This document shows positions 31,974 through 42,352 of a DNA stretch of 64,000 bases, piece after piece. This DNA is from Chitinophaga cymbidii (GTDB taxonomy: Bacteria > Bacteroidota > Bacteroidia > Chitinophagales > Chitinophagaceae). The position numbers and the translations under genes are program-made. A model generated the notes under the pieces. The model searched no databases. It was not told the DNA's origin and saw nothing but the letters and a program-made list of their open reading frames with translations. How positions within the stretch are numbered: the stretch's first letter is position 1; the number at the start of each line of letters is the position of its first letter. The stretch spans positions 1,488,001 to 1,552,000 of the forward strand of contig NZ_BKAU01000001.1 in the NCBI RefSeq assembly GCF_007992715.1. Direction: 5' to 3'.

Positions 31974-32984
31974 TTATAATCTTGGACAGATAAAATATTC
32001 CGGCTCCATGATCCTCCGTTTGCGGCCAATGAATGACAGGGATATTTCGAAGGCATTGCTTCCGTTCGTCAGCCTGCTGAGATTGGAAGTGTTCGCATCA
32101 TAGCTGAGGCCGAGCGTAACGTTCTTGTAGTGAAAGCCCGCGAAGGGAGACACCGCGTCGTTCACCCGGTAGTTCGCGCCGAGCAGCAGATCAAACTCCG
32201 TATTCACTTTCACCTGTGAGTAAACACCGGCTACGATCTCTTCCGCATTGCCCTGGCGCATGTACAGCCCGTGCGGTGTGATGCCTACCATATCTGACAG
32301 CCTGATCCTGGAACCGCCATGCACGAGATAGCGGATCGGGAGGGATCTTGATTCCTTGTTCTCCGCCACGAAGGGGTCATCCGGTTGTGTCAGGTGCGCT
32401 CCCGCCACGCCGATAAAAGGATTGAAGCGGTGGTTCGGATTGCCGTCGAACAGCATCAAACCGGCATTCGCATCAAAAACAGTGGAAGAAGTGGCGCGCA
32501 GCTGTTCGCCGGAAGGAATATTCGGATCGAATCCGGACACGGGATTGTACTGGCTTCCCAGCTGGAACTTCGACTGGTCTACCCGCCGGTTGATGATACC
32601 GGCCTGTATGCCCGCCACGAGCCGCGTGGTGCCGTTTGCGCCCATTTTCACGCCACTGTAGGAAACGGTGGCCATAGCATTGAAGTAATTGAATCCCGCG
32701 TCGCCGGCGGACATGTTCAGCGCCGTGATGCCGAGCCCTACGTTTTTCTGCGTGGGCGCATCAAAGGAAATGCCGGCGGTAGAATACGGGCTTCCAAAAT
32801 TAGCCCACTGGTTCCGGTAATTGCCGGTAAGCCGGTAATCTCCGTCTATCACCCCGGCCAGTGCGGGGTTCAGCCAGAGGGGGTATGCATAATATTGTGA
32901 GAAATGCGGGTCAACCTGTGCGGTCGCTGATCCGGCGAGCATGGAACACAGGGAAATCAAGCCTATCATAAACTTGTTCTTCAT
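31974..32984 (-). CDS. PorP/SprF-family type IX secretion membrane protein
   Basis: This 336-residue outer-membrane barrel of the PorP/SprF family has a signal peptide (ending SATAQ) and the hallmark start of the mature part, VDPHFSQYYAYPLWLNPALAG, followed by YRLTGNYRNQW. SprF-like proteins are needed for secretion of specific type B substrates such as SprB, and their genes are usually next to the substrate gene (family knowledge). That is the arrangement here: the 3092-residue type B substrate is 89 bp upstream on the same strand and the PorE-like gene is 10 bp downstream. The three very likely form one operon. Confidence 0.92.
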   Translation of the reverse strand: MKNKFMIGLISLCSMLAGSATAQVDPHFSQYYAYPLWLNPALAGVIDGDYRLTGNYRNQWANFGSPYSTAGISFDAPTQKNVGLGITALNMSAGDAGFNYFNAMATVSYSGVKMGANGTTRLVAGIQAGIINRRVDQSKFQLGSQYNPVSGFDPNIPSGEQLRATSSTVFDANAGLMLFDGNPNHRFNPFIGVAGAHLTQPDDPFVAENKESRSLPIRYLVHGGSRIRLSDMVGITPHGLYMRQGNAEEIVAGVYSQVKVNTEFDLLLGANYRVNDAVSPFAGFHYKNVTLGLSYDANTSNLSRLTNGSNAFEISLSFIGRKRRIMEPEYFICPRL

Positions 32985-33073
32985 GGGAACATTTTTTTCG
33001 GTTTGGAATTGGCCGGAATGAAGTTGCCTTCATTCCGGCTGTTTAAAATGTATTTGCTTGCCTATTGATCGGG

Positions 33074-36000
33074 TTACCTGACAATCGTGATGGTGCCTCG
33101 TTTCTGAACGATGGTGCCGTCCTGCAGCACTGCTTTCAGTACGTAGGTGTATACGCCAATGGGTTGTTTCGTACCGCTCATCGTACCATCCCATCCACGG
33201 CCTTTGTCTTTCGATTCAAAGACCATCTGACCCCACTGGTTGAAGATCCGCAGCTCCATAGACGCGATAGTGGTACCGTATACGAACAGCACATCGTTGA
33301 CGCCGTCATTATTCGGCGTAAAGGCATTCGGAACGAATACGGTGTTGCCCGCCGGGTTATCCGTACCGCCACCGCCGAGGAACCATGCGCTGTTGGCGCA
33401 AGGCGTTGCACCGATGGCCATTACCTGTAAGGTGACGGTCTGGTTCGGTTGCAGACCCGTTACGGTATGCGTGGTGCCCGTGAGGCCGGAGCTTGGTTGC
33501 GTGAACGTTGTACCACCGTCAGTAGATACCCTGTATCCGATAGCACCCTGGATCGCATCCCACTGGAAGGTGACAGAGGTAGCTGTTCTGCTGGCTTCCG
33601 TTACTCTCGGCGCTGCCAGCGGTTCAAGGATACTGATGGTCACCGGTGTACGGGTCGCGCTCATGCATCCTCCGTTATAACCTGCCGCCACATAGTAGAT
33701 AGTGGTGGCGGTGATGCCCGGCGTTTCAAATACCGGTCCGGTGAATATGGAGGCGCCGCCTGTTGCAGAAGTATACCAGCTGAATATCACGCCTGACTGT
33801 GTGGATGTCGCGCGCAGTGTGGCGCTGCTGTCCTTACAAACCTGCAGTGCGTCTGCCGTTACGGTCGGCGCTACCGGCACATTACCAACAGTGGCCGTGG
33901 CTGTTGCCCTGGTGCCGCTTACGCAGCCGCTGCCTATTACAGCTTCCACGTATACGGTGATATTCGTAGTGAGCGTACCTGTTGTGTAGCTGGCGGACGT
34001 GCTGCCCTGCAGCAGGTTGCCGTTCACCGGCGCGTCGTACCAGCGGTAGGTAACACCCGGCACGGGGTTTTGAACGGTGAAGGTGGCTGTTGAGCCGGAG
34101 CAAACCGTGATCGCGCCGCCGTTGATGAGCACTGGCGTAGCCGGTGCGTCCGCAGGAATGAGGATCACTCTTGCGCGGCTGGAACTGATACAGCTGCCGC
34201 CCTGAACAGCGCTTTCCACGTACAGCGTATCTCTTGCGCTAACGGGGTTGCTGGTATATGTGCTGCCGGTAAAGAGCAGCGTACCGCCTGTAGGTGCATC
34301 GTACCAGCGGTATTCAATACCCGCATTCGGGCTTTGAATGCTGGCGGTGGCGCGGTTGCCGCGGCAAACGGTCACTTCGCCCGGCGTTACCGGCACTGCA
34401 GGTCCGGCCGTGATCACCACGCTTACTTTTGTGCGTGTTGCGCTGGAACAGTTGCTGCCGTTCACGGCCTGTACATAGTAGTCTTTATTGGCCGTCAGTG
34501 CCGGCGTTACGAAGTCGGGTTGAGAAGAAAGCACCGTGCCACCGGTGGCCGCGTCATACCAGCGATAGGTAATGCCGGGCTGCGGGCTCTGAACGGACAG
34601 CGTAGCTGTGCCGCCGGAGCAGATGGTCTTCGTAGCTGCATCTACAGCCGGCGCTGCCGGAGCAGGATTAACGGTAACGGTTACACTGGTACGTCCCGCG
34701 CTGGTGCATGCACCGCTGGATGCCTGTACATAATAGGTAATCGTTGCCGTTACGCCGGTGGGCGCGAAGGTGGTGCCCTGTGCCAGCTGCGTACCGCCGG
34801 TTTGTGCGCTGAACCAGGTGTAGGTAACGCCTGGCAGCGGGTTCTGCACAGACAGGCTGATGGCGCTGCCTGCGCAAACAGTGGTGCTGCCGGTTACAAC
34901 GGGCAGGGCCGGCGGGGTGGTCACCGTTACGCTCACTTTCGTTGGTGTAGCGCTGGAGCATCCGCCCGCGGATACCGCCACCACATAGAAATCTGTTGCG
35001 GTGGTGATCGCGCCGGTCCTGAAAGTAGCGCCGGAGAACAGTTTATTACCGCCCGGAGCGTCGTACCAGTCATACGTGAGGCCGGACTGCGGATTCTGGA
35101 TGCGCAGTGTCGCCTGAGCACCGGTACAAACCGCTACGTTCGCGGATTCTACAGCCGGAGCAGCCGGTCCTGCTGTTACCACCACGCTTACTTTCGTGCG
35201 TGAGGGGCTGGAGCAGTTGCTGCTGTTGATGGCTGCTACATAGTAATCTTTATTGGCCGTCAATACCGGCGTTACAAAGTCGGGTTGAGAAGAAAGCACC
35301 GTACCGCCGGTTGCGGCATCGTACCAGCGATAGGTGATGCCGGGCTGCGGGCTCTGAACGGACAGCGTGGCTGTGCCGCCGGTGCAGATCGTCTTCGTGG
35401 CCGCGTCTACCGTTACCACCGGCGGAACCGGGTTAACGGTAACGGTTACACTGGTTCTTCCGGTGCTGGTGCATGTACCGCTGGAAGCTTCCACATAATA
35501 AGTGGTAGTAGCTGTCACGCCTGCCGGCTTGAAGCTGGTGCCCTGCGCCAGTTGCGTACCGCCGCTTTGTGCGCTGAACCAGGTGTAGGTTAATCCTGTT
35601 TGCGGGTTTTGTATGGACAGGCTGATGGAATCGCCTGCGCAAGCAGTGGTGGAACCGGTGATCACCGGCAGACCGGGCGCTACTGAAACCTGTACGCTCA
35701 CCTGTGTTGGCGTTGCGCTGGAGCATCCGCCGGCTGATACGGCATACACATAGTAGCTGGTAGCGGACACTATCGGTCCGGTTACGAAAGCGGGACCGGT
35801 GAACAGTTTATTGCCGCCCGGTGCGTCGTACCATTCGTAGGTAATGCCGCCCAGCGGGTTCTGCACGCGCAGCGTAGCCGGAGCGCCGCTGCAGACGGTC
35901 ACGTTCGCGGATTCAACAGTTGGCGGGTTGAGCGCGGTTTGTACGCTTACCCTTGCCGTTGCGCGGCTGCTGCTGGCGCAATTGCCGGCGCCTACTGCTT

Positions 36001-39000
36001 CTACAAAGTAGGTAGCGGTGTCTGTCAATGCAGGCGTTGCAAACGTAGCGCCGCTGGAAAGCAAGGTACCGCCGGTGGCAGCATCGTACCAATTATAGGT
36101 AACTCCTGTTACAGGATTCCGAACGGAAAGTGTTGCGGGCTGGCCGTTGCAGATAACGGTAATGCTGTCCGCCAGTACGGGCACGGCCGGTGTGGCGTTT
36201 ACGGTAACAGTGGCCGCAATCCTGCCGCCGCCGTTGGTACAGCCGCCGCCTGCATTTACGGCTTCCACATAGTAAATGGTGGTGCCTGTCAACGCCGGTG
36301 TGGCAAAGGTTGCCCCTTCAAACACCGGTGTGCCGCCTGACTGCACGGTATACCAGCGGATGGTAATGCCCGTTGTGGAAGAGGTCACACGCAATGTTGC
36401 GGAGGTGCCGCTGCACACGGTCAGATTATTTGCTTCCAGTACCGGATCAGGCGGTGCTGCGGCCACAGTAACGGTAACGGGCACACGTGTTACACTGCCG
36501 CAGGTGCCGTTGTATGCTTCTGCGTAGAAAGTGGTCGTGGCCGTGAGTGCGCCGGTTATAAAGATGCTGTCCAGCGAAAGCGGCGTACCGCCTGTTGCGC
36601 TGCCGAACCAGCGGATGGAATGCGAGGAATCCAGTGCACGGGCCATCAGGATGGCGCTGCCACCGGTACAGATGGAAGTATCTCCTTTCTGAACAACGGG
36701 CAGGTCCGGCACTTCCTGTACCTGTACGGTCACCGGCGTACGAACCGGGTTCACGCAATTGGTAGAGGCCCTGAAGCTTTCAGCGTAGTAAGTGGTATTC
36801 GATGTAAGGACCGGTGTGGTGAACACTTTGCCGGTGAAGATGGGCGTTCCGCCCGTTGGGGCAGTATACCATCTTACGGTTGCGCTGTCTGAAGCTACAG
36901 CGGTCAGCGTTGCCTGGCTGCCAGCGCAGATCCTGATGTTGTCCGGCGTGATCACGGGTGAGGACAGGATGCGGTTGGCGTAGTGCACATTCAGGTTCAC
37001 CAGTGCGGATGCAAGACCGCCGCGTACCCTGATCTCTATACGGTCATATATGCCGCCCGGCGCAAAGAGCACTGCACGCTGATTGGTGCCGCCCAGTACC
37101 ACGAGGCGAAGACCTGTGGCATCCAATGTTTGGGTATCGTTATTGGATGTTGCGCCATTATAAGAGGTGATCTGTATAGCGCTTAATACGCTGAGATCAG
37201 CAAGGCCGGTGGGGAAGGACAATCTCAGTTTCACGGTATCTCCGGCAGCAGCGGGGCTTCCGAAATTCAGCGTTTGTGTGATGTCTGCCCCGAGGAGGCT
37301 CAATACCTGCGTGATCGTTGCGAAGTTGGTCGTGTCGTTGTCTACGGCGTTGTCACCGAGATTCACGGTACATCCAACACAGAGGCCGTTCACGTTGGAA
37401 GTCTGGCTGTTCGCGAAATCGCAGCCGGGGTTAAAGTCACGGTCCACATTCACGGTAACCGCTGTTCTTCCGCTGGCGCAACCGGAAGCGGAGGCCGCTT
37501 CCACATAATACCGGGTGGTATTGGCCAATGCGGGTGTAATAAAAGGATTACCTGTGAACACAGGCGTACCCCCTGCTGAATCCAGGTACCAGCGGTAAAT
37601 AGCGCCCGGTGTAGCTGATGCGGCCGTCAATGTGGCGGTTTGACCGTATTCAACGGTACCGCCGGCGGGATTGATGGTCACGGTCGGCTGAATGGGAACG
37701 TCATTTACCTGGATGGTCACTGTTCTTGGGGTTGCGCTGATACACTGACCGTTCGCTGCTACTACATAGTAGGTGGTGCTGGCGGTCAGCGCCGGGGTTG
37801 TGAATGAAGGGCCGGTAAATACGATGCTGTCCAGCGCAGCGCTGGCATACCAGTTAAATGTTACGCCGGGCGTTGCGGAGGCGGCAGTGAGTGTAGCTGT
37901 ACTTCCTGCGCAGATGGTAGCGTTCTGCGGCGTAACATCCGGTGTGCCCGGTTGCGCTGATACACTAACCTGAACGGCTGTACGGGTATCGCTGGCGCAT
38001 CCGCCGCTGGAAACAGTTTCTGCATAATATACGACCGAGCTGTCGAGCATCGGCGTGATGAATTCCGCACCGGTAAAGAGCACTGTACCGCCCGTCTGCT
38101 GGCTGTACCAGCGGAACGTTGCGCCGGCGGGGGCCGTAGCGCGCAAGGTGGCGGTAGATCCGCCGCAGGTGGTTACGCTGGTGCTTTCCAGGGTTGGCGC
38201 CGCGGGTGCGGAAGTGATGGTCACCACCGCTTTGGCCCTTACCGGATTGGCGCAGCCGGTGCTGGTCTTGGCAGCTTCCACATAGAAGGCGGTGTCTGTC
38301 GTAAGCGGACCTGATACAAATTCAGGGCCGGTGAACAGCAAGGTGCCGCCGGTGGGCTGGCTGTACCAGCGGTATGTTGTATTGGCCGCCGGAGTTACGG
38401 ATAATGCAGCTGTACCGCCGATGCAGGTACTTACAGTATCCGGCTGCACTACAGGCGCAGGTATCAGGCGCTGTGCATAATTGATGTTCACAGCATTCAG
38501 CGCCTGTGCAAGGCCGGAGTTCAGGCGAACTTCCACCCTGTCAAACACTGCTGAAGGCGCAAAGGTCACCAGCGCCTGCTGGTTGCCCGGCAGGAGCTGC
38601 AGATGGAGCAATGCGGCATTCAGCGCCGTGCGGTCATTGTTATAAGTAGTACCGTTATAGGTAGCGATCTCTACGCTTCCGAGCAATGCAACATCGGCCA
38701 GTGATGCGGGGAAGGACAGACCCAGCCGGATGCTGTCGCCTGCGTCACTGGGAGAGGGGAAGATGAGCGTTTGCTGTACATATCCGCCGAGCAGGCCAAG
38801 GATGGCGTGCAGGGAAGAGAATGTTTCTGTGCTGCCGTCCACTGCGGAACCCTGGTTGTCCACATAACAGCCTATGCAAAGCCCGTTGGCGTTGCTGATC
38901 TGTGTGGTGGCGATGTCGCAGGGCGCATCGGGATCGGTGATCACAACGTTCGCCACGGCGGCAACTCTTTGCGGAGTGGCGCAGCCGGTGCTGGTGGATG

Positions 39001-42000
39001 CTTCCACGTAATAGGTAGTGGTGGCGTTCAGCGGCGGGGTGGTGAAGCTCGGTCCGGTGAAGACGAGCGTGCCGCCTGTCGGCGCCGTATACCATCTGTA
39101 TGTCAGTGCCGTGTCCGGCGTATTCACATTAAAGGTGGCGGTGCCGCCCTGCGGGATCGTCACGGAGGTGGCGGTGAGCGAGATGCTGGCGAGCCCTACT
39201 TTTACGAATACCGGTTTGCGCACTTCGCTGGCGCAGGTGGTAGTGGCGGATGCGGCTTCCACATAATAGGTAGCATTGGCGGTTACCGAATCCAGTACGA
39301 ATGCGGAGCCGGTGAACAGCAGGTTGCCGCCGGAGGGTGCGTCATACCAGCGGAAGGTAGCGCCGGCAGGGCTTGTGGCGGTGAGCGTTGCATCCTGCCC
39401 GCTACAGACATTTACGGTGTCTGCCGCTACGCCGGCCATCGGGGTGATCTGCTGCGCGTAGTATACATTGATCTGCGTCACGGCAGTAGCCACACCGGCG
39501 ATCCTGATCTCGGCTTCATCAAATACCTGTGAAGGCACATAGGAAATCACCGCGCGGGAGCCGCCGTTCAGCAGCTGCAGGTTCAGCAGGCCGCTGTTGA
39601 GCGCCCTTACGTCCGCTGTATTCTCCACACCATTATTGCGCGGGCGGATGGTTACGTTTGACAGCAGGCTGAGGTCCAGCAGGCCGGTGGTAGATCCTAC
39701 CACGATGCGCAGGCTGTCTCCCGCCGAGCTTTCCTGTCCGAATGCGAGGCGCTGCATTACGCCGGCGCCCAGCAAGCCTACCGGAACATGCAGCCGCGAT
39801 GCGGTTTGCGGATTGTCATCCACGGCCAGTGAAGAATCGGCTATCGCGCAAAGCAAACAGAGGCCGAATGCCTGTCCGCTTTGTGTTACGGCCCTGCCGC
39901 AGGAAAGGTCCGGGCTGCCGGGCCCAACTGTTACATTCACTTCAACGGCTGTACGAACATAGCTCGTGAGGCCGTCCGGTGTGGCGGCTTCCACATAATA
40001 AACCTGGTCCTGTACAAGAACGGGGGTATTGAATGTGGGGCCGGTATGGAGGAGGTTGCCGCCGGTGGGGGCGTCGTACCAGTTGAAGGTGGCATCGGGC
40101 AGGCGTATGGAGGCCGTCAGCGTGGTATCGCTGCCGAAGGGTACGCTGACATCTTCCGGCGTTACGGTAACGGGGATGAATGCCGCGGCTTCGTAGATGT
40201 TCAGGCTGGAAAGGCCGGCCACAACGCCTGTCAGGTCTACCTGCGCACCATCGAACGTGCTGTTAACGGGGATGGTTACACGGAATTTGCCGACGGTGCC
40301 TGTCACATCCAGGCCCAGCGCCTGCAGGTTGATCAGGTCATTGTCAAGCGTAATGGCGTCGCCATTGGGCGTTGCGCCGTTATAGGTCTGCACCCTGATA
40401 CCGGAGAGCAGCTGCGCGCTTAACAACTGATTGGGAACGCCGAGCACAAAGGATATGCTGTCTCCGGCCTGGTAAGTGCCGGGGAATTTAACGAGTTGCC
40501 CAACGGAGCCGAGGGCACCGACGGTCATGATAGCCTGTGAAGCGGTGGTTGTGTCCGCATCAACGGCCAGTTCAGGATTCTGCACCAGGCAGCCGACGCA
40601 GATGCCGCCGATGACCGGACTTTGTTGTTGGTCGCCATACGTCCACAAGGGGCCGGGGCCGCCGCTTACGGTCACTTTCGCCGCAGTGCGGTGGAAGCTC
40701 GTCAATCCGTCTGGCGTGGCGGCTTCCGCGTAATATGTTTTGCTCCGGGTCATGGGAGGCGTTGTAAAGCCGGCGGTCGTAGCCAGCGGGGTGCCGCCGA
40801 TGGGCGCATCGTACCAGGTGAAGGTAGCGCCGGGAGCCCTGACGCTGGCTTCCATGGTGGCAGTGCCGCCGGAAGGTACGGTGGATGCGGGAGGAGTAAC
40901 CGTTACAGGCATGAATGCGGCTGCTTCGTATATGCGGAGTCCTGACAGACCGGCAAGCACGGCGGAAGTGCCGATGCTTACACCGTCGAACGTACTGTTA
41001 ACAGGAATGGTTACACGAAATCTGCCGGTGTTCCCTGTGCTGACGCCCAGCAATTCCAGCCGCACGAGCGAGCTGTCGAGCGCAATCGGGTCACCATTGG
41101 GCGTATTGCCATTATAGGATTGCAGGGTAATGCCGCCAAGCAACTGTGCGCCGATCAACTGATCGGGAAGCTCCAGGTCCACCGCGATGCTGTCGCCCGC
41201 CTCATAGGTCCCGGGGAAATGGATCAGCTGGGAAACGCCGCCGAGTGCGCCCACCAGTGTATTCAGCTGGGAAGCGGTATTGGGGTTGGCGTCCACAGCG
41301 TTTTCCGGATCGGTAACGGTGCAGCCTACGCATACGCCGTTGATCAGCGGGCTTTCCTGCTGGTCACCATACGTCCACAAGGGGCCGGGACCGCCGCCCA
41401 CGTCTACGTTCACCGCAGTGCGGATAAAGCTGGTCTTGCCGTCAGGCGTGGTGGCTTCCACCCAGTATTGATGCACGCCGCGGTTCAGCACGGGCGTGGT
41501 AAAGGTGCTGCTGCTGCCAAGCAGGTTGCCGCCTGATGGCGCATCGTACCAGTTATAGGTAGTGGCGCCCAGGCGGTGCGAAGCGGTGAGGGAGGCCGCG
41601 CTTCCTGCGGGAGAAATAACGGGATTGGCGGAAGGAGTTACAGTAACCGGCACTACCGCGGTTACTTCATATATGTTCAGTCCGCTCAGCAGGTTGAGTG
41701 AAGCGTCAAAAGTGATCTCCACCCGGTCGAATGTGCCGGTTGCGGGAATGATGGCCCTTCTCTTTGTAGATCCGCCGAGGCCGAGCAGCTGAAGGCGGAC
41801 GAGCTGGCTGTTGAGGTTGACGGAAGTAACGGCAGCCGGCGCGGAGCCATTGAAGGTCTGCACCCGTATGCCGCCCAGCACTTCAAGGCTGAGCGCGGCG
41901 CCGGGCACTTCAAAGTCCAGCACAATGCTGTCGCCGGCTTCATATGTACCGGGGAAAACGATGCGCTGGCCTGCCCTGCCGAGCACGCCAAGGCCGATCC

Positions 42001-42352
42001 TCACACGGGCCGCGGTGGCGATATTCCCGTCATGGGAGGCGCCGGCCGTGTCTACGGCGCAGCCGAGACAAAGGGGGATGATGTTGGTATGGCTTGTGCC
42101 GGTACTGAAAATAGGCCCCGCAGCAAAGAAACTGCGTGTGGCCGTGTACGTTACAAGCGTTTTCTTTGTCAGCAGTGGTGATTGTCCGTACCAATCAGCG
42201 GCGGCGGGGGCTTCGGTATGCTCGCCGGGGTACCACCAATACTGCATATGGCTTGCGGCAAATGCTTCCGCGGCGGGTCCTGCGGGTAGCAGGGCAACGA
42301 TCAGCATAATAAAAGCGCGCAAGACACTCTTAGGAGTAACATTCAGACTCAT
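33074..42352 (-). CDS. Giant repetitive surface protein with T9SS type B sorting domain
   Basis: The 3092-residue product has a signal peptide and then two kinds of modules. Six N-terminal modules of about 150 residues carry a GxCxxC core (for example NGVCVGCTV, NGLCIGCYV) followed by AVD and a beta-rich part ending in NIYEA- or NVYYA-like strands. About 22 Ig-like modules of about 85 residues follow the pattern RWYDAPTGGTLLFTG...YYVEA. Near the C-terminus is one fibronectin-III-like module and then a CHU_C-type gliding domain (VFVPNAFTPNNDGVNDVL ... KRGTITIVR), the type B secretion signal. It is probably exported by T9SS with the PorP/SprF protein encoded downstream and serves as an adhesin, perhaps for gliding. 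I start at the ATG at 42352; the frame's TTG at 42358 is unlikely. Confidence 0.9.
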   Translation of the reverse strand: MSLNVTPKSVLRAFIMLIVALLPAGPAAEAFAASHMQYWWYPGEHTEAPAAADWYGQSPLLTKKTLVTYTATRSFFAAGPIFSTGTSHTNIIPLCLGCAVDTAGASHDGNIATAARVRIGLGVLGRAGQRIVFPGTYEAGDSIVLDFEVPGAALSLEVLGGIRVQTFNGSAPAAVTSVNLNSQLVRLQLLGLGGSTKRRAIIPATGTFDRVEITFDASLNLLSGLNIYEVTAVVPVTVTPSANPVISPAGSAASLTASHRLGATTYNWYDAPSGGNLLGSSSTFTTPVLNRGVHQYWVEATTPDGKTSFIRTAVNVDVGGGPGPLWTYGDQQESPLINGVCVGCTVTDPENAVDANPNTASQLNTLVGALGGVSQLIHFPGTYEAGDSIAVDLELPDQLIGAQLLGGITLQSYNGNTPNGDPIALDSSLVRLELLGVSTGNTGRFRVTIPVNSTFDGVSIGTSAVLAGLSGLRIYEAAAFMPVTVTPPASTVPSGGTATMEASVRAPGATFTWYDAPIGGTPLATTAGFTTPPMTRSKTYYAEAATPDGLTSFHRTAAKVTVSGGPGPLWTYGDQQQSPVIGGICVGCLVQNPELAVDADTTTASQAIMTVGALGSVGQLVKFPGTYQAGDSISFVLGVPNQLLSAQLLSGIRVQTYNGATPNGDAITLDNDLINLQALGLDVTGTVGKFRVTIPVNSTFDGAQVDLTGVVAGLSSLNIYEAAAFIPVTVTPEDVSVPFGSDTTLTASIRLPDATFNWYDAPTGGNLLHTGPTFNTPVLVQDQVYYVEAATPDGLTSYVRTAVEVNVTVGPGSPDLSCGRAVTQSGQAFGLCLLCAIADSSLAVDDNPQTASRLHVPVGLLGAGVMQRLAFGQESSAGDSLRIVVGSTTGLLDLSLLSNVTIRPRNNGVENTADVRALNSGLLNLQLLNGGSRAVISYVPSQVFDEAEIRIAGVATAVTQINVYYAQQITPMAGVAADTVNVCSGQDATLTATSPAGATFRWYDAPSGGNLLFTGSAFVLDSVTANATYYVEAASATTTCASEVRKPVFVKVGLASISLTATSVTIPQGGTATFNVNTPDTALTYRWYTAPTGGTLVFTGPSFTTPPLNATTTYYVEASTSTGCATPQRVAAVANVVITDPDAPCDIATTQISNANGLCIGCYVDNQGSAVDGSTETFSSLHAILGLLGGYVQQTLIFPSPSDAGDSIRLGLSFPASLADVALLGSVEIATYNGTTYNNDRTALNAALLHLQLLPGNQQALVTFAPSAVFDRVEVRLNSGLAQALNAVNINYAQRLIPAPVVQPDTVSTCIGGTAALSVTPAANTTYRWYSQPTGGTLLFTGPEFVSGPLTTDTAFYVEAAKTSTGCANPVRAKAVVTITSAPAAPTLESTSVTTCGGSTATLRATAPAGATFRWYSQQTGGTVLFTGAEFITPMLDSSVVYYAETVSSGGCASDTRTAVQVSVSAQPGTPDVTPQNATICAGSTATLTAASATPGVTFNWYASAALDSIVFTGPSFTTPALTASTTYYVVAANGQCISATPRTVTIQVNDVPIQPTVTINPAGGTVEYGQTATLTAASATPGAIYRWYLDSAGGTPVFTGNPFITPALANTTRYYVEAASASGCASGRTAVTVNVDRDFNPGCDFANSQTSNVNGLCVGCTVNLGDNAVDNDTTNFATITQVLSLLGADITQTLNFGSPAAAGDTVKLRLSFPTGLADLSVLSAIQITSYNGATSNNDTQTLDATGLRLVVLGGTNQRAVLFAPGGIYDRIEIRVRGGLASALVNLNVHYANRILSSPVITPDNIRICAGSQATLTAVASDSATVRWYTAPTGGTPIFTGKVFTTPVLTSNTTYYAESFRASTNCVNPVRTPVTVQVQEVPDLPVVQKGDTSICTGGSAILMARALDSSHSIRWFGSATGGTPLSLDSIFITGALTATTTFYAEAYNGTCGSVTRVPVTVTVAAAPPDPVLEANNLTVCSGTSATLRVTSSTTGITIRWYTVQSGGTPVFEGATFATPALTGTTIYYVEAVNAGGGCTNGGGRIAATVTVNATPAVPVLADSITVICNGQPATLSVRNPVTGVTYNWYDAATGGTLLSSGATFATPALTDTATYFVEAVGAGNCASSSRATARVSVQTALNPPTVESANVTVCSGAPATLRVQNPLGGITYEWYDAPGGNKLFTGPAFVTGPIVSATSYYVYAVSAGGCSSATPTQVSVQVSVAPGLPVITGSTTACAGDSISLSIQNPQTGLTYTWFSAQSGGTQLAQGTSFKPAGVTATTTYYVEASSGTCTSTGRTSVTVTVNPVPPVVTVDAATKTICTGGTATLSVQSPQPGITYRWYDAATGGTVLSSQPDFVTPVLTANKDYYVAAINSSNCSSPSRTKVSVVVTAGPAAPAVESANVAVCTGAQATLRIQNPQSGLTYDWYDAPGGNKLFSGATFRTGAITTATDFYVVAVSAGGCSSATPTKVSVTVTTPPALPVVTGSTTVCAGSAISLSVQNPLPGVTYTWFSAQTGGTQLAQGTTFAPTGVTATITYYVQASSGACTSAGRTSVTVTVNPAPAAPAVDAATKTICSGGTATLSVQSPQPGITYRWYDAATGGTVLSSQPDFVTPALTANKDYYVQAVNGSNCSSATRTKVSVVITAGPAVPVTPGEVTVCRGNRATASIQSPNAGIEYRWYDAPTGGTLLFTGSTYTSNPVSARDTLYVESAVQGGSCISSSRARVILIPADAPATPVLINGGAITVCSGSTATFTVQNPVPGVTYRWYDAPVNGNLLQGSTSASYTTGTLTTNITVYVEAVIGSGCVSGTRATATATVGNVPVAPTVTADALQVCKDSSATLRATSTQSGVIFSWYTSATGGASIFTGPVFETPGITATTIYYVAAGYNGGCMSATRTPVTISILEPLAAPRVTEASRTATSVTFQWDAIQGAIGYRVSTDGGTTFTQPSSGLTGTTHTVTGLQPNQTVTLQVMAIGATPCANSAWFLGGGGTDNPAGNTVFVPNAFTPNNDGVNDVLFVYGTTIASMELRIFNQWGQMVFESKDKGRGWDGTMSGTKQPIGVYTYVLKAVLQDGTIVQKRGTITIVR
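34391..35920 (-). repeat. 765-bp tandem super-repeat (three Ig modules per unit, two copies)
   Basis: Two adjacent copies, about 34391-35155 and 35156-35920, each encode three Ig-like modules in the same order: ...WYDAPGGNKLF, ...TWFSAQxGGTQLAQG and YRWYDAATGGTVLSSQ. Matching DNA landmarks are exactly 765 bp apart (GAACAGTTTATT at 35036 and 35801). This indicates a recent in-frame duplication of a three-module block. Boundaries are approximate. Confidence 0.8.

Noticed and set aside
34334..36340. Several open plus-strand frames of 100-290 codons inside the adhesin gene
   Set aside because: They are antisense reflections of the repetitive coding sequence, with Gly/Arg/Cys-rich composition and no start signals.
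33440..42240. Regularly repeated DNA considered as a CRISPR array
   Set aside because: Repeats are about 255 bp or 765 bp, diverged and in one long open frame encoding Ig-like modules, not short repeats with unique spacers.
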